The notes beneath the pieces are model-generated. The model saw nothing but the letters and a program-made list of their open reading frames with translations. It searched no databases and was not told the DNA's origin. From JBBSEZ01 sp038239195 (GTDB taxonomy: Bacteria > Planctomycetota > Planctomycetia > Gemmatales > Gemmataceae), in contig JBBSEZ010000443.1 of NCBI GenBank assembly GCA_038239195.1, positions 1 to 8,197 of the forward strand: 8,197 nucleotides of DNA, given 5' to 3'. Each line of letters starts with the position of its first letter. The stretch's first letter is position 1. This document shows positions 1 to 5,700 of the stretch, piece after piece. The position numbers and the translations under genes were made by a program.

Positions 1-1958
1 CCGGACGAGTACACGAACGTGCCCAGCCCGCCATCGGGCTCGCTGATCGACTGGATGCGTGCGGAGCTGTCGTAGCCGAACGTCTTGCTGAGGCCCTGCG
101 GGAAGGTCAGCGAGATCAGCTTGCCCGAGCCGTCGAAGACGTACTTGAGCTGCTCCTTGCTCAGGTAGGCGTAGGTGGTCAGCCCACCCGCCGTGGCGCT
201 GCTCAGCGTGCCGAAGTCGTTCGCCGGGCTCAGGTAGGCGCCGCTGCCCAGCGACTTGAAGTAGCGGGCGCCGCCCTCGCCGTACGCGTACATCGCGCCG
301 TCGGGCACGCCGGTCTTGCCCGTGACCACTTTCAAACTGTCCACGCCGCGCACCGACCAGCCCGGCCCGATGGCATCGACCTGCCCGCTCACAGTGCTGT
401 CGTTGACGATGAGGGGCACATAGCCGTTGATGAGGCGGTCGATCACGTCCCCGCCGGGCAGGGTCGCCTTGACCTCCACCTGCCAGGGGTAGACGTCGGT
501 CTGGGCCACGTCGCTGCTGACCTGCAAGGCGAACGAGTACGAGGAGTTGGCGGTGTGGCTGCTGGTGTCGATGGTCACCCACGACTGCGGCGTGCCGTTG
601 TTCCACGTCAACTGCGCCTGGAGCGTGGTCGGCGTGGCGTCGCCGAAGGTACCCATGAGCAGGACGGGGATGATCGGCCGCACGTCCACGGTCGAGCTGT
701 TGTAGACCAGCGCCGGGTTGCAGCCGCAATCGACGGCGCTGCTGCTGAGGAGGAACTGGAGAGGCTGCTCGACGTGGACGTTGCCGGTGTGCGGCGAGTA
801 CCACGAGCCGGGCTGGCCGGGCACGGGCTCCCGGTAGCCCTGCGTCGGGTCATCGACGAGCGCGGCGGCCTGGGCGACCCAGTCGAGCCGGGCGACGTGG
901 TTCGAGCCCGGCTCGGTGAACCATAGCTTGTTGTCGGGCCCGGTGACGATGTCCTCGGGGTTGCTCCCCGCGGTCGGCAGGGCGATCTCGGTGATGGTGC
1001 CGTCGGGCGTGATCCGGCCGATCTGGTTGGCGCCGCTCTCGGTGAACCACAGGTTGCCGTCGGCGCCGACCGCGATGCCGTGGGGGGTGCTGCCGGCGGT
1101 GGGAATGCCGAACTCGGTGATCGTCCCGGAGGTGGTGATGCGGCCGATCTTGTTGGCGGACGGCTCGGTGAACCACAGGTTGTTGTCGGGGCCGAGCGCG
1201 AAGCCGTACGGGGCCCCGCCGGAGGGCACGGCGTACTCGGTGAACGTGCCCGAGGGGGTCACCTTGCCGATCTTTCCGAAGGCGGGCTCGGCAAACCACA
1301 AATTGCCGTCGGGCCCGGCGACGATGCCTTCCATCGGCGTGATCGACCCGTTGCTCGGCGGAACGTAAGTGGTGACCGTCCCTCCGGGAGTGACCTTGCC
1401 GACCTTGCCCGTGCCCCCGCTGTAGCCGGGGACGTAGGCCTCCGTAAACCAGACGTTCCCGTCGATGGCGCCCGCGTTGGTGATGCCTCGGATGGCGTTG
1501 CCCGTGTTGGACGCCGGAGGCGCTGCCGCATACTCGGTGACCGTCCCCCCCGTGGTGATCTTGCCGACGTAGGTGGCAAGGCCCCCCATCCCCCAGCCCT
1601 GCTCGGTGAACCACACGTTGCCGTCGGGCCCGGTGGTGAGGAAGAAGGGGGCGCGCGAGCCCAGGGCATACTCGGTGAACGAGCCGGAGGGGGTCACCTT
1701 GGCGATCTTGCCCCCCGCGCTCTGCTCGGCAAACCAGAGGTTGCCGTCGGGGCCGGAGGTGATCCCCCAGGGCATGCTGGATCCCGTCGGCACCGCGAAC
1801 TCGGTGATGCCGACGCTGAAGAGTTGCCGATCCTCCAGCACCTCGATTTCCGGCTTGACGCTGCGCGGCCGGGGATAGCCGCGCGGGGCGCGGGCGAGCC
1901 GCTTGCGCATGCCGGACTTCATCGCCTTCCACAACGTCGCCAACCTGGCGTACAGCAT
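1..1958 (-). CDS. Vgb-like seven-bladed propeller fused to RHS/YD-repeat protein (3' end outside window)
   Basis: The protein is probably an exported or surface-attached structural protein. The frame is open from ATG 1958 to the left edge (652 residues seen, no stop). A TGA at 1962-1964 closes the frame upstream. A weak AGGG (1967-1970) lies 8 bases before the ATG; M13 (1922) and M17 (1910) are alternative starts. A basic N-terminus precedes LEDRQLFS (residues 41-48), the planctomycete LEPR-XLL-type motif. Seven repeats of the form GPDGNLWFTE...KIGRITPSGTITEY follow, with their Trp at residues 75, 116, 170, 221, 262, 304 and 346. This matches the seven-bladed propeller of virginiamycin B lyase. 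Next comes NPALVYNSSTVDVRPII (414-430), then YD-like repeats such as VFDGSGKLISL (about 607-617) and FGYDSSARI (about 627-635), typical of RHS proteins. From memory of Vgb, catalytic H270 and E284 align with H293 and E307, but H228 and E268 align with Y251 and T291, so lyase activity is unlikely. The total length is unknown. Confidence 0.9.
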   Translation of the reverse strand, partial: MLYARLATLWKAMKSGMRKRLARAPRGYPRPRSVKPEIEVLEDRQLFSVGITEFAVPTGSSMPWGITSGPDGNLWFAEQSAGGKIAKVTPSGSFTEYALGSRAPFFLTTGPDGNVWFTEQGWGMGGLATYVGKITTGGTVTEYAAAPPASNTGNAIRGITNAGAIDGNVWFTEAYVPGYSGGTGKVGKVTPGGTVTTYVPPSNGSITPMEGIVAGPDGNLWFAEPAFGKIGKVTPSGTFTEYAVPSGGAPYGFALGPDNNLWFTEPSANKIGRITTSGTITEFGIPTAGSTPHGIAVGADGNLWFTESGANQIGRITPDGTITEIALPTAGSNPEDIVTGPDNKLWFTEPGSNHVARLDWVAQAAALVDDPTQGYREPVPGQPGSWYSPHTGNVHVEQPLQFLLSSSAVDCGCNPALVYNSSTVDVRPIIPVLLMGTFGDATPTTLQAQLTWNNGTPQSWVTIDTSSHTANSSYSFALQVSSDVAQTDVYPWQVEVKATLPGGDVIDRLINGYVPLIVNDSTVSGQVDAIGPGWSVRGVDSLKVVTGKTGVPDGAMYAYGEGGARYFKSLGSGAYLSPANDFGTLSSATAGGLTTYAYLSKEQLKYVFDGSGKLISLTFPQGLSKTFGYDSSARIQSISEPDGGLGTFVYSS

Positions 1959-1964
1959 GGTTCA

Positions 1965-1982
1965 CGCCCTGGGAGAAGGGCG
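1965..1982 (-). other. Small hairpin covering the likely ribosome-binding site of the propeller-RHS gene
   Basis: On the minus strand CGCCCT, a six-base loop TCTCCC, and AGGGCG form a perfect 6-bp stem ending 6 bases before ATG 1958. Its second arm contains the AGGG that is the only Shine-Dalgarno-like sequence for that start. Folding could dampen translation. A six-pair GC-rich stem is common by chance at this base composition, so the role is speculative. Confidence 0.3.
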
Positions 1983-1989
1983 CTCGCTC

Positions 1990-2023
1990 TGCGGCATGGG
2001 GGCCGGGGAGGCTCGATGCCGCA
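1990..2023. repeat. Inverted repeat in the leader of the propeller-RHS gene
   Basis: TGCGGCAT (1990-1997) and ATGCCGCA (2016-2023) are perfect 8-base inverted arms separated by 18 bases. The element lies between the proposed minus-strand transcription start (about 2053) and ATG 1958. It could be a leader stem-loop or a dyad operator. No partner protein is recognisable here. Confidence 0.35.
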
Positions 2024-2059
2024 AAGCGCAGCGGAAGCGTTTATCAGTGTGCCGAACAT

Positions 2060-2088
2060 ACGGTAGGCGGCCGTTCGCCATCCGTCAA
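2060..2088 (-). promoter_or_regulatory. Candidate sigma70-type promoter for the propeller-RHS gene
   Basis: Reading the minus strand, TTGACG (2088-2083, five of six matches to TTGACA) is followed by a 17-base spacer and TACCGT (2065-2060, a weak -10). It lies in the AT-richer patch of an otherwise very GC-rich intergenic region. Transcription would start near 2053 and give a leader of about 95 bases. The call rests on consensus matching only; planctomycete promoters are poorly characterised. Confidence 0.4.
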
Positions 2089-2118
2089 GGGGTTGCACGA
2101 AAAAAATCAAAGTCGCTC

Positions 2119-2147
2119 TTGCCGGCCCGGATTGGCCTCCCAATAAT
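2119..2147 (+). promoter_or_regulatory. Candidate sigma70-type promoter facing the glycosyltransferase gene
   Basis: TTGCCG (2119-2124, four of six matches) is followed by exactly 17 bases and AATAAT (2142-2147, five of six matches to TATAAT). It is back-to-back with the minus-strand candidate promoter. Transcription starting near 2154 would give a leader of about 620 bases running through the whole repeat cluster before ATG 2776. I saw no better plus-strand promoter between 2154 and 2775, although one could be hidden in the repeats. A 5-base dyad ATTGG/CCAAT (2131-2144) overlaps the start of the -10. Confidence 0.38.
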
Positions 2148-2341
2148 GGGCAGCAGCATGTTCTAGTGGAGAGTGGTGCGCGGGCGTTCGAGGGCCGGTG
2201 GCCGGGCTGTCCTGTCAGGGATGGGCTTTGTCGCTCATACGGCTCGAGTTCGTCCGTCACCAAACGGTCGCGGCGGACGGACGGCCTTCTCGGGCCCGTC
2301 ACCAAACGGTCGCGGCGTGCCGTTCCGCGGGACCGACGTCC

Positions 2342-2440
2342 CTGCCTATCCGGTCTGGGAATGAACGTCGCGGCAGCAGGAAGGATCGGACAGGCGGGCC
2401 GCCTGCCCCACGGTTGCCCGTCACCGAACGGTCGCGGCGG
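2342..2440 (+). repeat. Direct duplication, copy 1 (second copy 171 bases downstream)
   Basis: This segment aligns without gaps to 2513-2611. The right-hand 53 bases (2388-2440 against 2559-2611) differ at only three positions, all C/T changes. The left-hand 46 bases (2342-2387) are clearly related but more diverged. The unit contains one family B palindrome followed by CGGTTGCC and one family A unit. Confidence 0.8.
2388..2412 (+). repeat. Family B palindrome, GC-loop subtype
   Basis: GGACAGGCG, loop GGC, CGCCTGCCC, then the asymmetric tail CACG. One arm carries C where the perfect copies have T, which breaks the A:T pair of the stem. The YACG tail gives the element an orientation. Confidence 0.75.
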
Positions 2441-2497
2441 ACGGGTAGGGCGCCCCGGGCCCGACACCAAACGGGTGAAACGGGCAGGCGCCCGTCT

Positions 2498-2522
2498 CGT
2501 GGGACAGGCGGACCGCCTGTCC
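2498..2522 (-). repeat. Family B palindrome, GC-loop subtype, reversed
   Basis: CGTG, then GGACAGGCG, loop GAC, CGCCTGTCC: perfect 9-base arms. The CGTG on the left is the reverse complement of the CACG tail seen in forward copies, so this copy lies on the minus strand. Confidence 0.8.
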
Positions 2523-2611
2523 GGCCTGGGGATGAGCGTCGCGCCCTCGGCAAGGAATGGACAGGCGGGCCGCCTGTCCTACGGTTGCCCGTCACCGAAC
2601 GGTTGCGGCGG
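2513..2611 (+). repeat. Direct duplication, copy 2
   Basis: Partner of 2342-2440 at a constant offset of 171 bases. It contains the intact family B palindrome 2559-2583 and the family A unit 2591-2611, and is followed directly by one more family A unit (2623-2643). The pattern suggests duplication of a composite A+B module, with the intervening 72 bases diverging more. Confidence 0.8.
2559..2583 (+). repeat. Family B palindrome, GC-loop subtype
   Basis: GGACAGGCG, loop GGC, CGCCTGTCC: perfect 9-base arms, followed by the TACG tail. It is part of the second copy of the direct duplication. Confidence 0.8.
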
Positions 2612-2641
2612 GCCGGTTGCCCGTCACCAAACGGTTGTGGC

Positions 2642-2667
2642 GGATAGGCTGGAAAGCCTCTCTCTCG
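2642..2667 (+). repeat. Family B palindrome, GGAA-loop subtype, degenerate
   Basis: GGATAGGCT, loop GGAA, AGCCTCTCT. The inner stem AGGCT/AGCCT is intact but the outer arm has decayed. It abuts the reversed copy 2666-2691, so the two together form a larger inverted repeat. Confidence 0.65.
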
Positions 2668-2691
2668 TAGGACAGGCTTTCCAGCCTGTCC
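2666..2691 (-). repeat. Family B palindrome, GGAA-loop subtype, reversed
   Basis: CGTA, then GGACAGGCT, loop TTCC, AGCCTGTCC: perfect 9-base arms. The loop and the CGTA flank show it is the reverse of the copy at 2726-2751, with which it forms a head-to-head pair separated by 34 bases. Confidence 0.85.
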
Positions 2692-2725
2692 AACCTGAGA
2701 GTGAGCTTCACCCCCAACGCGAAGA

Positions 2726-2751
2726 GGACAGGCTGGAAAGCCTGTCCCACG
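2726..2751 (+). repeat. Family B palindrome, GGAA-loop subtype
   Basis: GGACAGGCT, loop GGAA, AGCCTGTCC: perfect 9-base arms, then the CACG tail. It ends 24 bases before ATG 2776 and 11 bases before its Shine-Dalgarno, so in the mRNA a strong stem would stand just upstream of the ribosome site. Confidence 0.85.
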
Positions 2752-2762
2752 TCTCCCCTCGC

Positions 2763-2766
2763 GGAG
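2763..2766 (+). promoter_or_regulatory. Ribosome-binding site deciding the start of the glycosyltransferase fusion
   Basis: GGAG lies 9 bases before ATG 2776. The same frame stays open further upstream to a GTG at 2701, but those extra 25 residues are read through the family B palindrome 2726-2751, so the ATG with its own GGAG is preferred. Confidence 0.6.
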
Positions 2767-2775
2767 CATTCACCC

Positions 2776-5700
2776 ATGAGCCTTCGCTACCTCTTCGGGC
2801 CCGTCGCGGGCGCGTTCGCCGACCAGAACCTCCGCGAGGCCCGCCAGGCCGGCGACTGCCTCGCCTTCAACGCCACCGGCGCCGGCGTCGATCTCGCGCT
2901 CGGGCCCACCGCGACCTGGGCCGACCTGCTCGCCCGCCTCCCCAAGGGCTGGCGCCCCAACTTCGTCGCCCTCTGGCTCCCCTACGCCACCGTCGCCCCC
3001 GCCCTGTGGGCCGCCCCCGTCCCCCTCGTCGGCCTCGCCCCCGACTGGAACCTACTCTGGCACCACTACCGCCGCTGCCTCCGCCGCTGCGAGCTCGTTC
3101 TCACCGACGCGCCCGGCGTCGACGTCCTTGCCCGCGAAGGCATCGACCATGCCGCCCCCGCCAACCTGTTCGGCTGCGAGCTCGCCTTCCTCGACGCCCA
3201 CGCCCACGCCCACGCCGGCCCGCGCGACCTCGACGTGCTCTTCGTCGGCAACCTCAGCCCCTCGGTCCAGCGCCAGCGCCAGCCCTGGCTCGCCCGCCTC
3301 GCCCGCCTCGGCCCCCGCAGGCGCGTCGCCATCCGCACCGGCGCCTTCGGCGACGACTACCGCAAGCTCCTTTCCCGGGCCCGCATCGTCTTCAATCAGT
3401 CCGTCCGCGGCGAGTGGAACCGCCGCGTCGGCGAGGCGATCTCCCAGGGGTGCCTGCTCTTCCAGGAATGGACCAACCGCGAGGTGCCCCCCGTCCTCCG
3501 CGACCGCCGCGAGTGCGTCCTCTACGACGACGACAACCTCGAAGAGCTGATCGAACACTACCTCGCCCGCGAGGACGAGCGCCGCGCCATCGCCGACGCC
3601 GCTCGCGCCCGCCTCGCCGAGTTCTCCTTCGCCGCCCTGTGGGGCAAGGCCCTCCGGCGCATCGAGGCGGGCTGGGCCGACCTCGGCGAGCGCGCCGCCC
3701 GGCGACCCGTGCCCGATGAGGTCGATGGGTTGCTCGGCCGCGCCTGGCAGGCGGCCTGCGCCAACGACGAGGGCGACCCACTCTTGCCGCTCGACCTGAG
3801 CTCGGCCCTGGTGCGCCACCCGTCGGCCGCCGCCCTCCACCTCGCCCTCGGCGTGGCCTCGACGCGGGCCGCCCAGGGCGACGGGCCCGCCCCCGCCCTG
3901 GCCGCCCATCGCGCCGCCGGCCATTTCCACCAGGCCCTGCGCGCCGACGCCGCCCAGCCCGTCGCCGCCCTCGACCTGGCCGAGGCGCTCGTGGCCCTCC
4001 ACCAGGGCGAGCCGGCCGCCAACGTGGCCCGCGCCGCGCTCGCCCGGCTCGACCGCGGCCCGGCCCCGTCCCGCGAGGCCCTCGACGCGGCCCACTACCC
4101 CCTCGCCTACGACCTGTTCCGCGTCGAGTGGGAGCGCGCCGCCTGGGCCCACCCCGGCAAGCCCGCCTCCGAGGCCCGCGCCAAGCTCGACCTGTTGCAC
4201 TGGCGCCTCCACGTGCTCCTGGCCGACCTCACCGGCGACCTCGCCCACTACCAGGAGGCCGCCCAGCTCCGTCCCGACTTCTCCGTGAGCCACGCCGCCC
4301 TCGGCTGCGGCCTCGCCCGCGCCGGCCGCGTCCGCGAGGCCCTGCCCCACCTGCGCAAGGCCATCGCCGACGGGCCGTTCGACCTCGAGGCCGCCCGCGC
4401 CCTCCACCAGGCCCTCGCCGCGGTCGGCGACGCCGACGCCGCCGCGCGCCTCGTCGAGGATCGCCGCCTCCTTTCCCGTGCCGCCCCACAGGCCGTGCCC
4501 AGCGAGGCCTGGTTCGCCCTGCCCGCCCCCTCCGGCCGCGAGCTCGCCTCCCTCGTCGTCCTGTGCTGCAACGAGGTGGAATGCACGCGCCTCTGCCTCG
4601 AAAGCGTCCTCCGCCACACGCGGGCGCCCTACGAACTGGTGCTGATCGACAACGGCTCGACCGACGGCACCGCCGACTACTTCAAGGAGTTGCGCGACCG
4701 GCGCGGCCCGGCCCGCGTCGAGGTCGTCACCAACGAGCGCAACCTCGGCTTCCCGGCCGGCTGCAACCAGGGCCTGGCCCGGGCGCAGGGTCGCTACGTC
4801 GTCTTCCTCAACAACGACACCGTGGTAACCCCCGGCTGGCTCGACGGCCTCGTCGCCTGGGCCCGCCACGACTGGGCCGCCGTCGGCATGGTCGGTGCCG
4901 TCACCAACTATGCGTCTCCCCCGCAACAGGTGGAGGTCGATTACGATCTCGCCAGCCTCGACGGCCTCGACGACTTCGCCGCGAGGCGACGCGCCAACCT
5001 GGGCGGGCAGGCCCTCGAATTCAGCCGGCTCACCGGCTTCTGCCTGCTGGCCCGCCGCGAGGTGCTGGAGGAGGTTGGCGGCTTCGACGAGCGCTACGGC
5101 CTCGGCTTCTTCGACGACGACGATTTGTGCCTGCGCGTCCGCCAGGCAGGCTACCGGCTCGTCGTGGCGCTCGACGCCTTCGTCCACCACTTCGGCAGCC
5201 GCACCTTCGCCGCGCTGGGCGTCGATACGACGAAGCAGCTCGCCGAAAACTTCGCGCGCTTCAAGGACAAGTGGGGCCCGGAACACGCCGCCCCGTACCG
5301 GGCGCCGGGCGGGGCGCCGATGGCCAAGCCCGCCCCTCGGGAGGGCGAGGCTCTCGCCGAGCCAGGTGAAGAGGCTCGGCAGGAGCCTCGCCCTCCCGGG
5401 GCGGCCCTTCCGTTGCTGGCCCAACCGGCGGTTGGCCGTATGACCCGCTCCCTTTCCACGATCGTCAAGAACGAGGCGCACAACCTCCCCGCCTGCCTGG
5501 CCTCGGTCGCCGGGCTGTTCGACGAGGTCGTCGTCGTCGATACCGGCTCGACCGACGACACCAAACAGATCGCCGCCGACCTGGGCGCTCGCGTCTTCGA
5601 TTTCGCCTGGTGCGACGACTTCAGCGCCGCCCGCAACGAGGCGCTGCGGCACTGCACCGGCGACTGGGTCTTCTGGATGGACGCCGACGATCGGCTCGAC

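Larger units (their letters stand above)
2256..2643 (+). repeat. Family A repeat cluster, consensus GTCACCRAACGGTYGYGGCG
   Basis: Five clear copies, all in the same orientation, lie at 2256-2276, 2298-2317, 2420-2440, 2591-2611 and 2623-2643. A degenerate copy lies at 2462-2484 (CACCAAACGGGTGAAACGGG). Each holds a small dyad, ACC-RAAC-GGT, which is fully palindromic as ACCGAACGGT in two copies. Spacing is irregular (42, 122, 171 and 32 bases between starts), so this is neither a simple tandem array nor a CRISPR. It may be a dispersed genomic element, a protein-binding site or an RNA structural unit; I cannot tell which from this window. Confidence 0.75.
2154..2775. other. Non-coding divergent region dominated by short repeats
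   Basis: I see no credible gene in these 622 bases. Every reading frame here translates repeat units into Arg/Pro/Gly-rich peptides, and the same peptide words recur in different frames. The stretch 2154-2250 holds nothing recognisable. From 2256 to 2751 it is a composite of two repeat families: family A, CACCRAACGGTYGYGGCG units, and family B, GGACAGGC...GCCTGTCC palindromes. An additional perfect hairpin lies at 2480-2495 (ACGGGC, loop AGGC, GCCCGT). Confidence 0.75.

Noticed and set aside
1..1958. Streptogramin B resistance gene (vgb)
   Set aside because: The propeller is only one module of a larger protein with a planctomycete surface-protein N-terminus and RHS-like sequence, and two of the remembered lyase residues are replaced.
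850..1965. A 371-codon minus-strand open frame overlapping the propeller-RHS gene
   Set aside because: Its Arg/His/Gly-rich translation has no domain; the frame beginning at ATG 1958 gives seven regular propeller blades over the same DNA.
2131..2144. ATTGG-CCTC-CCAAT dyad as a stand-alone operator
   Set aside because: Five-base arms are too short to support alone; it is mentioned only because it overlaps the candidate plus-strand -10.
2256..2643. CRISPR array
   Set aside because: Copies of the 20-base unit are irregularly spaced (32 to 171 bases), diverged, interleaved with a second palindromic family, and no cas gene is present.
3193..3219. Short CCCACG tandem run encoding alternating His and Ala (about residues 141-147 of the glycosyltransferase fusion)
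   Set aside because: Only about three units; probably replication slippage in a GC-rich linker, and too weakly His-rich to propose metal binding.
2166..3719. A 517-codon plus-strand open frame running from the repeat region into the glycosyltransferase gene
   Set aside because: Its first half is translated repeat units and its second half is Arg/Pro-rich sequence out of frame with the motif-bearing protein.
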